This document shows, in pieces, positions 1 through 7,794 of a stretch of DNA of 39,638 bases; position 1 is the stretch's first letter; the number at the start of each line of letters is the position of its first letter. This stretch comes from Pseudobdellovibrionaceae bacterium (GTDB lineage Bacteria; Bdellovibrionota_B; Oligoflexia; Oligoflexales; Bog-1112). The notes beneath the pieces are model-generated. The model was not told the origin of the DNA. It worked only from the letters and a program-made list of their open reading frames with translations, and did not search any database. The stretch is from positions 1 through 39,638 of the forward strand of contig PASJ01000037.1 of the NCBI GenBank assembly GCA_002711925.1, written 5' to 3'. The position numbers and the translations under genes were made by a program.

Positions 1-53
1 AAAAATTTTATTAACGAAAATCAATAGATTATGAGTCTAATTGATTGCTAAAA

Positions 54-809
54 CTACTTTACTGCTAAATAGCCTTCAAAGAAAAGCGATTTAGCGATTA
101 AAGAGACCTCTGAGAAGCCAGCAGAATCAAGTAAATTCAAATTTTCTTGCCTTGTCATAGGTTTTAATACTCCTCTTAAGCTTTCTTGCTTTAATAAAAT
201 TTCTTGTGCTGAAAAACCTTTTGAAAACTTATAATTGATATAAAGGTTAGACAATATATCATGAAAAAAAACTTGAGATTCGATTACTTTTTCATAAACG
301 ATGAGGGCGCCTCCCGGCAACAAGTTTTCATATATTGTTTTTATTAACTCAGACCTCTTACACTTTGAAAGAAATTGAAGAATATAATTACAAACAAAAA
401 AAGTACTTTTTTCATAAGGGTAACTAAGAATATCTTGTTCATGAAAATCTAGATTTGAAAGATTTTTTTTATACTCATTTGCCAAATCAATCATTTGTGG
501 TTCTTTATCAATACCAACCCAGTACAAATTATCAATTGATTCATGTCTTGATGCGAGTTTATTACTTAAATCTCCGAGAGAAGACCCAAGATCATAACAA
601 AAATTTTTTTTACTACTACAAATATTTCGAACAAAATAATCACTAATTTGACAAATTAGCTCGTGACCTTCATCATAGTTCGGGATTGATTTTTTAACAT
701 GCTGACGAAAATTAACAGCGCAGTTTTTCGAAGAAAATGACCATTTATTGTTAATAATTTTTATTTTATCACCAACAGTAGGATCGAGTTTTTGTGTCTT
801 ATTTTCCAT
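54..809 (-). CDS. CmoA-like SAM-dependent methyltransferase family protein
   Basis: 251 residues, the usual CmoA length. CmoA makes carboxy-SAM for tRNA wobble uridine modification. The Rossmann motif DLGSSLG (73-79), the pair DI (126-127), NYILQFL (141-147) and LLPGGALIVYEK (163-174) align along the whole length with E. coli CmoA, including Tyr45. Two ligand positions differ: the residue after Asp101 is Lys rather than Asn, and the position matching E. coli Arg199, which binds the extra carboxylate, is Leu226 in an ungapped 22-residue alignment. The family is therefore clear, but carboxy-SAM synthesis is doubtful and it could be an ordinary SAM methyltransferase. No cmoB lies nearby. ATG start; only a weak AAGG lies upstream. 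The E. coli residue numbers are from memory. Confidence 0.8.
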   Translation of the reverse strand: MENKTQKLDPTVGDKIKIINNKWSFSSKNCAVNFRQHVKKSIPNYDEGHELICQISDYFVRNICSSKKNFCYDLGSSLGDLSNKLASRHESIDNLYWVGIDKEPQMIDLANEYKKNLSNLDFHEQDILSYPYEKSTFFVCNYILQFLSKCKRSELIKTIYENLLPGGALIVYEKVIESQVFFHDILSNLYINYKFSKGFSAQEILLKQESLRGVLKPMTRQENLNLLDSAGFSEVSLIAKSLFFEGYLAVK

Positions 810-856
810 GATATAATAGATGCCTTTGATAGGTTAAGAGGTGACTTTTGATGAGT

Positions 857-2179
857 TTAATCCACTTTTTTATCTCGAATTTTTTTTTCTTTATCCTTCA
901 AAAGCTCGACTCGCAGAAGGTCAATTCTTCTACTTTTTACTTCTAACACTTCTAAGTTAATTGATGCAATCTGAGTTTTTTGCCCGACACTAGGCATTTG
1001 TCCAACAAGTTGTGTTACCCATCCCGCTATTGTATCAACATCCTGATCATGCAAGTCTTTGTGAATATCTTTTTTAGATAAAGAAAAATACTCTAGAAAT
1101 TCTTCGATGTTAACAGAACCTGAGACTTGATAAATATTGTCTTCAACCTTTAATATCTCGGCTACTTCGGCATCATGCTCATCTTGAATCTCTCCAACAA
1201 TTTCTTCAAGTATATCTTCCATAGTTACAATACCAGCTGTCCCACCATACTCATCAATGATGATAGCCATATGATTTTTTGACCTTTTTAAATCCTTAAA
1301 AACTCCCATAATTGACTTTGATTCAGGAGCAAAGAAAGCTTCACGCATAAGATCTTTAACTTCACTCACTTGGTTCGAAGAGTTTGCTAGTGCAGCCAGT
1401 AAATCTTTTGCCAAAACTATGCCAACCATATGATCCATATTTTCTTTGTAAACAGGTATACGCGAATGACCGGTTTTTATTGTTTCTTGGACAGCTTTTT
1501 TCAAAGGAGTTTGACTACGAAAAGCAACAAGGTTTGTGCGCGGAGTCATGATTTCTCGAACTCTAGTTTCATCAAAATCAAAGGCTCCTTCAATTATGTC
1601 TTTTTTAATATCTTTAATCACCCCAGCTTTTTCACCTTCACTGACCATAAATTCTATTTCTTCTTCTGTAATCAAAGGAGAAACTTTATCATTATTTGAA
1701 AAAACTCGAATAACCTTATCAGCAAAACCGGAAAGAAGAAGTACAGCTGGATAGCTTAAATAATAAATAAAGAAAACAGGGTACATGAAAAAAACTGCAA
1801 GCTTTTCCGAATGTGCTTTTGCAAATGATTTAGGAATAACTTCACCAAAAACAAGAACAAGAAAAGTGATAACCCCAGTAGCAATACCCACTGCGCCATT
1901 TTCAAAATATCGATTTGTCAATTGAGTCATAACGGAGGAAGCAAGAATATTGACAACGTTGTTAAAAATCAAAATAGTAGTTAAAACTCTGCCTGGATGT
2001 TCTAACCACAAGCGAAGAGGATTTTTTTTCTTTTCGTCACTTTCTAAAATCAGCTTTGCTTTCATAGTCCCTAGTGATGTCACAGCTGTCTCTGTAGATG
2101 AAAAAAAAGCAGAAAGCAAAAGGCAAAAACTAATGAGAACAAGACTAAAGATTTCAGTTTCAATAAAATCTATGATCAT
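857..2179 (-). CDS. CNNM/CorC-HlyC family membrane protein with CBS domains
   Basis: Integral membrane protein of the CNNM (DUF21) - CBS pair - CorC/HlyC architecture, a family linked to Mg2+/Co2+ efflux; older annotation says hemolysin. About four hydrophobic segments fill the first 180 residues, followed by REIMTPRTNLVAF and IIIDEYGGTAGIVTMEDIL, which are hallmark CBS sequences. The C-terminal part is the CorC_HlyC domain. The start chosen (MIIDF) has GGAG nine bases upstream and begins one base after the ybeY stop. A TTG-like start further out would overlap ybeY by 26 bases and has no ribosome site. Pairing with ybeY is the classic corC-ybeY order. Transported ion not shown by sequence. 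Confidence 0.93.
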   Translation of the reverse strand: MIIDFIETEIFSLVLISFCLLLSAFFSSTETAVTSLGTMKAKLILESDEKKKNPLRLWLEHPGRVLTTILIFNNVVNILASSVMTQLTNRYFENGAVGIATGVITFLVLVFGEVIPKSFAKAHSEKLAVFFMYPVFFIYYLSYPAVLLLSGFADKVIRVFSNNDKVSPLITEEEIEFMVSEGEKAGVIKDIKKDIIEGAFDFDETRVREIMTPRTNLVAFRSQTPLKKAVQETIKTGHSRIPVYKENMDHMVGIVLAKDLLAALANSSNQVSEVKDLMREAFFAPESKSIMGVFKDLKRSKNHMAIIIDEYGGTAGIVTMEDILEEIVGEIQDEHDAEVAEILKVEDNIYQVSGSVNIEEFLEYFSLSKKDIHKDLHDQDVDTIAGWVTQLVGQMPSVGQKTQIASINLEVLEVKSRRIDLLRVELLKDKEKKIRDKKVD

Positions 2180-2180
2180 T

Positions 2181-2738
2181 CTATTTTTCTCCAGTCTTAA
2201 CAACACATTTAGACCATAACGGAGAATCCTTCTCCTGACTTAGTAAATCTAAGATAATTGTTTGTTCATTAAACATAATCTCTTGCTCTTCTTCTTCTTG
2301 ATGGTCATGACCACAAAGATGAAGTAAGCCATGAATAACTAAAAAACAAAATTCTCGATCAAGACCGTGACGAAGAGTTGTGGCATTTTTTTCCACAGAA
2401 TCTAAAGAAATGACAATATCTCCAATTGTCAGTTGTTGAAAACCTTCCTCTTTTTTTTTCACAAGAAGTCTTGAGTCATTATTTTGACTAAGGACAGGAG
2501 CTTCCCATTCCACTTGAGGAAAGGACAAAACATCTGTTGCACGATCTTTATTTCGATAAGTCTCATTTAGTTTTTTAATTTCAACATCATTTGTAATTGT
2601 TAATGAAACATCAAAACGTGATACGGCAAGATAGCTCTTAATTTGTTGTACAAGACATCTGACTTTTTCTCTATCAACAAGATACACACTACTGGCTTGA
2701 TTAAAGACAATGTCGACAAGGTTGTTTTTTTCTATCAA
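2181..2738 (-). CDS. ybeY: Endoribonuclease YbeY (16S rRNA 3'-end maturation)
   Basis: Zinc-dependent endoribonuclease for 16S rRNA maturation and late 30S quality control, cytoplasmic. The zinc motif HGLLHLCGHDH is at 136-146 (His136, His140, His146), and RATDVLSFP (66-74) is the family's second signature. 185 residues versus about 155 in E. coli; the extra length is a charged insert at about 84-101. The start is TTG; AAAGG lies about 13 bases upstream, so the start is not certain. The usual phoH/ybeZ neighbour is absent: 250 bases without a gene separate it from trmB. The CNNM gene follows after one base, so the two are surely co-transcribed. Confidence 0.95.
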   Translation of the reverse strand: MIEKNNLVDIVFNQASSVYLVDREKVRCLVQQIKSYLAVSRFDVSLTITNDVEIKKLNETYRNKDRATDVLSFPQVEWEAPVLSQNNDSRLLVKKKEEGFQQLTIGDIVISLDSVEKNATTLRHGLDREFCFLVIHGLLHLCGHDHQEEEEQEIMFNEQTIILDLLSQEKDSPLWSKCVVKTGEK

Positions 2739-2989
2739 AAAATTAACTATGCCTTTCTATTCTTTTTAGTTTACCCACTATGATAAAAGACTCCCCAAAG
2801 TCTTAACTATAAGACCGAATGTTAAAGCTAAAGCCTCTCCGTTTCAAGCTCTCCATGAACTTTTAAGAAAGGGGTTCTTGGGAGATCGATTTAGTTTTCT
2901 TCATACATAATAGCCTATCAATAAAAATATTTCTAGCTTTCAACGAGTATGTTTATGGCTGTATGAATAAATAATGAAGATTTAGTCTC
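2739..2989. other. Intergenic region with two small hairpins, no gene seen
   Basis: 250 bases between trmB and ybeY, both minus strand. A 6 bp perfect stem (AAGACT/AGTCTT, loop of 6) at 2787-2804 is followed on the minus strand by TTTATC and could be a weak terminator for trmB. A second imperfect stem pairs 2849-2858 with about 2875-2885. Short minus-strand frames here stop within about 20 codons; I see no gene. Confidence 0.4.
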
Positions 2990-3688
2990 TTATTTAACCC
3001 AAATGCAGTTATAAAAACCTATATTTTTTTCTTGAAAGCGAGTTTGAAAAATAGATGGGTAATCTTTGCCAATATCCGAATGATTTGACTTCTTGAAATC
3101 ACTTATACTACCAATCAGATTAGACACTTCTAGAAAATAATTTTGTGAATCCGTTTTCATCCAAAAAAACCCTCCCGGTTTAATCAGACGACTCATTGTT
3201 TTACAAAAGTCGTTATTTATTAGGCGGTTTTTTGTTTGTCGCCTCTTTTTATCCCATGGATCAGGAAAAAAAATAATAACCCCATCAATTTCGTTGATTG
3301 AAAAAATTTCCTCTAGGTAAGAAGCATCAGCTAAAACTGAAACGGCATTAACAATTTTATTCTTAACGAGCTTTTCGCAGGTAGAGTAAACCCTTTTAAA
3401 AGTGATATCAAGACCAACAAAGCCCCAATTTGGATGATCTTTTGCAAGCTGACAGAAGACCTGGCCCATATGAACTCCAATTTCGACAATAAGCTTGCTG
3501 GGCTGAGGGCTTTTTTTGTCTTTTCTTATATAATCTAGCCACTTACCTTTTTTATCTTTTAAGCTCGGACCAAAAACAATGGGCATTTTTTTTTCCCTAG
3601 CCTCTTCTAGCTTTAAAAGGTAGGGATTAATGTCTCTTCGAACAAGACCAGAAAGGTCATCAAAGACTCTTATACTTGAATTTTTCAT
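2990..3688 (-). CDS. trmB: tRNA (guanine-N7-)-methyltransferase TrmB
   Basis: Makes m7G46 in tRNA variable loops with SAM, in the cytoplasm. The SAM-binding motif VEIGVHMGQ is at 68-76, GLDI at 92-95, and the TrmB signature FFPDPWDKKRR at 140-150, followed by KNRL. 232 residues is normal for the bacterial single-subunit enzyme. ATG start; upstream is only a purine-rich AAAGAAAA stretch. It sits about 70 bases downstream of the RNase P RNA on the same strand, so tRNA processing and modification are neighbours here. Confidence 0.95.
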   Translation of the reverse strand: MKNSSIRVFDDLSGLVRRDINPYLLKLEEAREKKMPIVFGPSLKDKKGKWLDYIRKDKKSPQPSKLIVEIGVHMGQVFCQLAKDHPNWGFVGLDITFKRVYSTCEKLVKNKIVNAVSVLADASYLEEIFSINEIDGVIIFFPDPWDKKRRQTKNRLINNDFCKTMSRLIKPGGFFWMKTDSQNYFLEVSNLIGSISDFKKSNHSDIGKDYPSIFQTRFQEKNIGFYNCIWVK

Positions 3689-3755
3689 GATAAAAAAATT
3701 TTCTTTTTCAACTGGGCTTTAACAAGGTGGATGAAAACTTAAAATAAAGGATTAA

Positions 3756-4195
3756 TTGATAAACTTTGGTTATAAGCCGGATTCTGTTCCATGCATTTAT
3801 GGCATAGCGATTATCATTTATCTGGGATAGCTGTTACCAGCTACCTCAAGCGACTTACCCGGGTCAACGCCGGGTCGGCGTTACTTTCTCTCTCAAGAAA
3901 ATTTGAAAGAAAAAGTGAGACCCCTATTTAGTCTTGCTTCGAATAGGGTTTACCGAGCCAACATGTCACCATGTTGCTGGTGAGCTCTTACCTCACCGTT
4001 TCATCCTTACCATGCTCAACAAAGCTTGGCGGTTTTCTTTCTGTTGCACTTTCCGTCGAGTCTCCTCGCCTGGCCGTTAGCCAGTATTCTTACCCTTGAA
4101 GTCCGGACTTTCCTCTGCGACGTAGACAAAGCCTAACCACAGCGATAATCCACCCTAGGTCATCAAGAAATACTTACATTAAAGTTTCATCCAAG
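3756..4195 (-). ncRNA. rnpB: RNase P RNA (class A), ends approximate
   Basis: Catalytic RNA of RNase P, which trims tRNA 5' leaders. On the minus strand the conserved core is plain: AGAGGAAAGTCCGGACTTC near the 5' side (CR-I), GAAACGGTGAGGTAAGAG in the middle, and ACAGAATCCGGCTTAT near the 3' end. The 5' and 3' flanks at about 4180-4193 and 3756-3768 can pair over 12 bp with two bulged G residues, which I take as a possible P1. The mature 5' end could instead lie near 4165. The promoter at 4203-4230 supports the longer form. It is read in the same direction as trmB downstream and the RNHCP gene upstream. Confidence 0.95.
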
Positions 4196-4202
4196 AGCTA
4201 GC

Positions 4203-4230
4203 ATTTAAAAGGAACAAAAAAAAATGTCAA
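4203..4230 (-). promoter_or_regulatory. Sigma-70-type promoter of rnpB
   Basis: A perfect -35 TTGACA (4225-4230) and a -10 TTAAAT (4203-4208) are separated by 16 bases that begin with a run of nine T. The predicted transcript start near 4195 matches the proposed 5' end of the RNase P RNA. It begins 21 bases after the RNHCP stop codon, so rnpB has its own promoter. Confidence 0.65.
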
Positions 4231-4250
4231 GAAAGATAGCACTTATCTTG

Positions 4251-4592
4251 TCAGAGTCTCCTCGGCGGCTTTATCTTTAAGATTTCATCTAAGCTGTCTG
4301 CCTCATTTTTATCGTCTAAAGCGGCCTTGTTTCTCTTAATTTCACCGCACTTTTGACACTGAAAGGTGAGCTTAATTGAGAAAGCCCCCTCTATCTTATA
4401 ATCAATAGGCTTCATCAAAGCCCCACAATCATGAGAGCGATCGCCAGGGTTTCTATCAACATGAAGAGAAAATAGACATAAAGGGCAGTGGTTTCGACAC
4501 CCTACAGAAAGAGGAGGTACATTTTTACCGCAATTTAAACAGGAAAAAGGATCATTTTTTGATTGAAAATTTTTATTTGATAAAGTGCTCAA
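4251..4592 (-). CDS. RNHCP domain-containing zinc-ribbon-like protein
   Basis: 113-residue cytoplasmic protein named after its signature RNHCPLC (33-39). It has three cysteine groups: CLNC (18-21), C36/C39 and CQKC (79-82), as expected for metal binding, plus HVDRNPGDR (44-52). The family is widespread but, as far as I know, has no assigned function; the cysteine pattern suggests a nucleic-acid or protein contact role, which is inference. The only possible start in frame is TTG, with AGGG nine bases upstream. It lies directly upstream of the rnpB promoter. Confidence 0.85.
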   Translation of the reverse strand: MSTLSNKNFQSKNDPFSCLNCGKNVPPLSVGCRNHCPLCLFSLHVDRNPGDRSHDCGALMKPIDYKIEGAFSIKLTFQCQKCGEIKRNKAALDDKNEADSLDEILKIKPPRRL

Positions 4593-4737
4593 AGAAACAA
4601 ACCCTAGAAGAAAACATAAAAATATTTGAAGAATAAAGATTAATTTCGCCCACGGCTTGATGAGGGCGGAAAAAGAGTAACACTCCTTAGCCTTTTTACC
4701 AAATTAAATTTGAAGAAAAACCAGGTGAGAATAATTA

Positions 4738-4890
4738 TTAAGTATCAATCCAACCCACAAGATCCATAAAGAACCCTAGTGTATATGCAGCAAGAAGAAA
4801 AGGGAGGACGAGACCAACAAATGGCAGCGAAATCATAAAAGAAAGAAACTCTCCCCAATTGTCTACTCGAAAATCTTCTTTTGAAAACAT
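4738..4890 (-). CDS. Putative 50-residue single-pass membrane protein
   Basis: Short gene: ATG at 4888-4890, stop TAA at 4738-4740. The first 15 residues are charged (MFSKEDFRVDNWGEF); residues 16-42 are hydrophobic (FLSFMISLPFVGLVLPFLLA and on), and the end is FMDLVGWIDT. GGGGA stands 10 bases before the ATG. It lies between the ccmG-type gene and the RNHCP gene, same strand. It does not resemble CcmD, which lacks this acidic start and normally sits next to ccmC. I do not recognise the family. The clean ribosome site and one good membrane helix support it as real. Confidence 0.5.
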   Translation of the reverse strand: MFSKEDFRVDNWGEFLSFMISLPFVGLVLPFLLAAYTLGFFMDLVGWIDT

Positions 4891-5003
4891 CTTTTAAACA
4901 TCCCCATAATTTATTTTATTTTTTGCAGCCCAGTACCAATATGATTAAGTTTCCTTTATTCAATAGTACTAAAAGCAACAAAGCATGAATATTTTATCAT
5001 CAG

Positions 5004-5618
5004 CTATTTTTCAGAAATAGCCATACTTAATGTCGAGGGTAACATTTCATCAATATTTTTATACAAGACCTTTTCACTTAAAGGTCCTATATGTTTATAA
5101 ACAATATCTCCTTCAGAAGAAATAAAGAAAGTTTCAGGTACTCCAGTTAAACCGTAATCTATAGACATATTGCCTGTATGATCTAAACCGACAAGGTATG
5201 TCTTTGAAAGTTTGGCTACAGCTTTTTTCAACTGAAGTCTATCATCTTGGATGGCAACTCCAAGAAATAAGACACCTTTATCTTTGTATTTGTTCCAAGC
5301 CTTTTCTATAAGATACGACTCATCTCGACAAGTCAAACACCAACTTGCCCAAAAGTTTATAACATGAGGGGTCGATAAAATTTTTTTTGAATCTATATAG
5401 CCATTATTTGAATACTGCTTTAGGAAATCATTTTTTGTACTGAAATCTTCTATAAGAAAAGATCGTGCTTGGTCACCTATGATATACTTTGCTCCTTTTG
5501 TATCTTTTTTAAGTGATAAGCTTTTGAAAAGAAAAAGAGAAAATCCGAAAATACCCAAAAATACGAATAGAAGTGATAAATTTAATTTCTTTAAACTATT
5601 TACTCTAGTACGAAACAT
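5004..5618 (-). CDS. ccmG: CcmG/DsbE-type membrane-anchored thioredoxin (TlpA family)
   Basis: Periplasmic thiol-disulfide protein, probably keeping apocytochrome c haem-binding cysteines reduced. An N-terminal anchor (about 15-33) precedes a thioredoxin fold with NFWASWCLTC (88-97; Cys94, Cys97) and the cis-proline motif GVPETFFI (159-166, Pro161), both typical of CcmG/DsbE. The active site CLTC is less usual than CPTC or CAPC. 204 residues, ATG start, AGG nine bases upstream. It follows ccmC by 33 bases in the ccmABC order, which supports CcmG over a general TlpA role. Confidence 0.85.
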   Translation of the reverse strand: MFRTRVNSLKKLNLSLLFVFLGIFGFSLFLFKSLSLKKDTKGAKYIIGDQARSFLIEDFSTKNDFLKQYSNNGYIDSKKILSTPHVINFWASWCLTCRDESYLIEKAWNKYKDKGVLFLGVAIQDDRLQLKKAVAKLSKTYLVGLDHTGNMSIDYGLTGVPETFFISSEGDIVYKHIGPLSEKVLYKNIDEMLPSTLSMAISEK

Positions 5619-5651
5619 AAGAATGACCTATCAAGTAGAAAAAGAGACCCT

Positions 5652-6347
5652 TTAAATCAACAATGTACCCCATTGCTTTTCTATTTTACTTTGTAAAGCA
5701 AGGTTAGACGATCTTTGCTTTATAAGCCAGACAGAAAGAATAAATGTAATGAAAGAACTGGTGAAAAGTAAAGATAAGATCTCAGGTGACATTGTTGTCC
5801 CTTGATCACCTAATATACTAGGTGGTTGATGAAGAGTTCTCCACCATGTAACACTTTTATATATAATTGGAATGTCGGAAAAGATAACGACTCCAAGTAC
5901 ACTCGAGCATTTTAGTTTATGATCAAAATCTTCAACAGTAGTCCACAGTAGAAGAAAACCACAGTACAAAAGAGCAAGGATAAATGTTGTTGTTAAGCGG
6001 GCATCCCAGGTCCACCAAACTCCCCAAGTTGCCTTCCCCCAAATGGCTCCTGTAACTAAGGTTAGCATCGTAAAGAGTAGGCCAACCTCAGCTGTGCTTT
6101 GCATATAATAACTCAACCAAAGTTTTCTTTTTATCAAATAATAAACACTTTGAAGAAAAAGCAAGAAAGAACATAAGAAAGAAGCAAAGGCACTTGGAAC
6201 ATGAATATATAGTATCCTATAAACATCGCCTTGATAGATGTCAGCTTCAACTTTAAACAGTCCCCAGAACCAAATAATGCCAATAAAAAACAAGAGAACA
6301 ACAAACTGTAAAATCATATAATCGCTAGACATTTTCTCTTTTTTCAT
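5652..6347 (-). CDS. ccmC: Haem exporter protein CcmC
   Basis: Inner-membrane haem-handling protein that loads haem on CcmE in system I cytochrome c maturation. 231 residues with six hydrophobic segments. The tryptophan-rich WWD motif GVWWTWDARLTT is at 109-120, flanked by the two haem-ligand candidates His49 (YIHVPSAF) and His173 (LHQPPS). GAGGA six bases before the ATG marks the start. It is 14 bases behind ccmB in a tight operon. No ccmD, ccmE or ccmF lies in the window. Confidence 0.94.
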   Translation of the reverse strand: MKKEKMSSDYMILQFVVLLFFIGIIWFWGLFKVEADIYQGDVYRILYIHVPSAFASFLCSFLLFLQSVYYLIKRKLWLSYYMQSTAEVGLLFTMLTLVTGAIWGKATWGVWWTWDARLTTTFILALLYCGFLLLWTTVEDFDHKLKCSSVLGVVIFSDIPIIYKSVTWWRTLHQPPSILGDQGTTMSPEILSLLFTSSFITFILSVWLIKQRSSNLALQSKIEKQWGTLLI

Positions 6348-6361
6348 AAAAATTCCTCTTC

Positions 6362-7072
6362 CTATGAAGAGCTTAGCTCATCGAATAATGTTAAACCCAA
6401 AGTTAGATAAATAACATTAAACCCTAAAAGTAAATAAATCCAGTTGGTAATATTGCTATTCAAACTCGACTCCTGCATAAGAAATAAAAGATTTGCCCCC
6501 TCTATTCCTCCAATCAAAACAGGACAAGAAAGTGGGTAAAATAAAATAGGTAGAAGAATCTCTTTATTTCCTGAATTTACAACAACGGCCGACAAAAGAC
6601 TCCCTAAAGAAGATAAGCACGACACGCACAAACAAATAATAAACCAAAAAAAACCGTGAAAAATAATACTTGAAGCATCTGTTGTTTGGAAAAGGGAGGC
6701 GAGAAGTATTGTAAAAACGACAATGAAAAAAATTAAAAGAAACATAACAGCATACTTTGCAAGATACCAAGAAGAACATCTTACTTCAGACACCCGAATT
6801 ATTTTATCAACTTGATCTCTTTGCTCAATGGCAAATTGTTTCAATAAACAAACTTGTGAGGATAATAAAATTACAAAGAAAACCTCAGCAATAAAAAGAG
6901 AAAAAGACATACTTTCTGCAAGGTCAATAAAAACTATGTTGCATAAAAGTAAACTTGTAACAGCAAAAAGGAGGGGGGCAATAAAACGATCTTTTTGAGC
7001 CCACTCACACTTGATGCACTGCCAAAAAATAATACGAAACTCTTTTTCAAAAGAAACAGCGTGTCTTTCCAT
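6362..7072 (-). CDS. ccmB: Haem exporter permease CcmB
   Basis: Permease half of the CcmAB ABC transporter that releases holo-CcmE. About six membrane segments; the C-terminal LLPILFYPLSCPVLIGG is the characteristic CcmB element, and the soluble stretch before the third segment (RDQVDKIIRVSEVRCSSW) matches the family position. The start used here (MERHAVSF) lies four bases after the ccmA stop with GGTG upstream. A TTG five codons earlier would overlap ccmA by 11 bases. The sequence is rather diverged, but flanking ccmA and ccmC leave little doubt. Confidence 0.9.
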   Translation of the reverse strand: MERHAVSFEKEFRIIFWQCIKCEWAQKDRFIAPLLFAVTSLLLCNIVFIDLAESMSFSLFIAEVFFVILLSSQVCLLKQFAIEQRDQVDKIIRVSEVRCSSWYLAKYAVMFLLIFFIVVFTILLASLFQTTDASSIIFHGFFWFIICLCVSCLSSLGSLLSAVVVNSGNKEILLPILFYPLSCPVLIGGIEGANLLFLMQESSLNSNITNWIYLLLGFNVIYLTLGLTLFDELSSS

Positions 7073-7076
7073 AAGA

Positions 7077-7694
7077 TTATACACCAAGAACGAAGTGATT
7101 ATTAATTAAACCTGGCTTTAGAACTGGCTGGTGGCTGACAAGTATAGCCATACCTTTCCTTTCTATATACTTATTTAGATAGTCATAAAAAATCTCACAA
7201 CTTTCATGATCAAGACCGTTTACCGGTTCATCCAACAGCAAAAAATCACTCGAACAAAGAAATAAACGAGATATAGCAAGTTTTCTCTTCATACCTGTTG
7301 AAAAAAGTTCAACAGGACAATGGTTACACACCCAAGGGTCTTTTAACCCCCAATCAGATAAAGTTCTTAAATAGTCCTTACGCTCATATTTAAAGCCTTT
7401 AAGCTGGGTCCAAAAACTCAAATTATCTACAGCAGAACGCTTCAAAAATAAACCGTTTGAATCTGAAGGCAAATAATCAAGTGAAAAAGATCGGACGTGG
7501 CGATGATTTTGATAAAAACGAACTTGACCTGATTGCGGCTTTCTTAAGCCAGCAAGAATTTCTAATAAAGTGGTTTTACCGGAACCGTTTGTACCTCTTA
7601 CTTGTATGATTTGCGACGGCATAACTTTAAAAGATAAATCTTTGAAAAGCACCCTGTGCTTGTAAGAAAAAGTCAAACGACAAACTTCTAACAT
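7077..7694 (-). CDS. ccmA: Haem exporter ATP-binding protein CcmA
   Basis: ATPase of the CcmAB transporter. From the chosen start (MLEVCRLTFSY, the usual CcmA beginning) it has 205 residues: Walker A GTNGSGKTT (34-42), signature FSTGMKRK (131-138), Walker B FLLLDEP (151-157), and switch His188. The open frame extends 25 codons upstream to a TTG, and another ATG (MYSTF) lies 11 codons upstream of the chosen start; neither adds conserved sequence, and the ribosome site is weak for all. First of the ccmABC-ccmG run. Confidence 0.92.
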   Translation of the reverse strand: MLEVCRLTFSYKHRVLFKDLSFKVMPSQIIQVRGTNGSGKTTLLEILAGLRKPQSGQVRFYQNHRHVRSFSLDYLPSDSNGLFLKRSAVDNLSFWTQLKGFKYERKDYLRTLSDWGLKDPWVCNHCPVELFSTGMKRKLAISRLFLCSSDFLLLDEPVNGLDHESCEIFYDYLNKYIERKGMAILVSHQPVLKPGLINNHFVLGV

Positions 7695-7794
7695 AAAGCC
7701 CAAACCAATTGAAAAGGTAGAATACATAATGACATCACAGTTTTTACCATACGATAAGTAAAGTGACAAAGTGATTTATGAACTCTTAGGACTG

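Noticed and set aside
1430-2219. Several plus-strand frames opposite the CNNM gene
   Set aside because: Shadows of a well-supported minus-strand gene with CBS and DUF21 sequences.
4650-4674. Hairpin CGCCC/GGGCG as terminator of the small membrane protein gene
   Set aside because: The stem is only 5 bp with a 12-base loop and no T-run follows on the minus strand.
5619-5651. Search for ccmD between ccmC and ccmG
   Set aside because: Only 33 bases separate the genes; no room for a separate ccmD.
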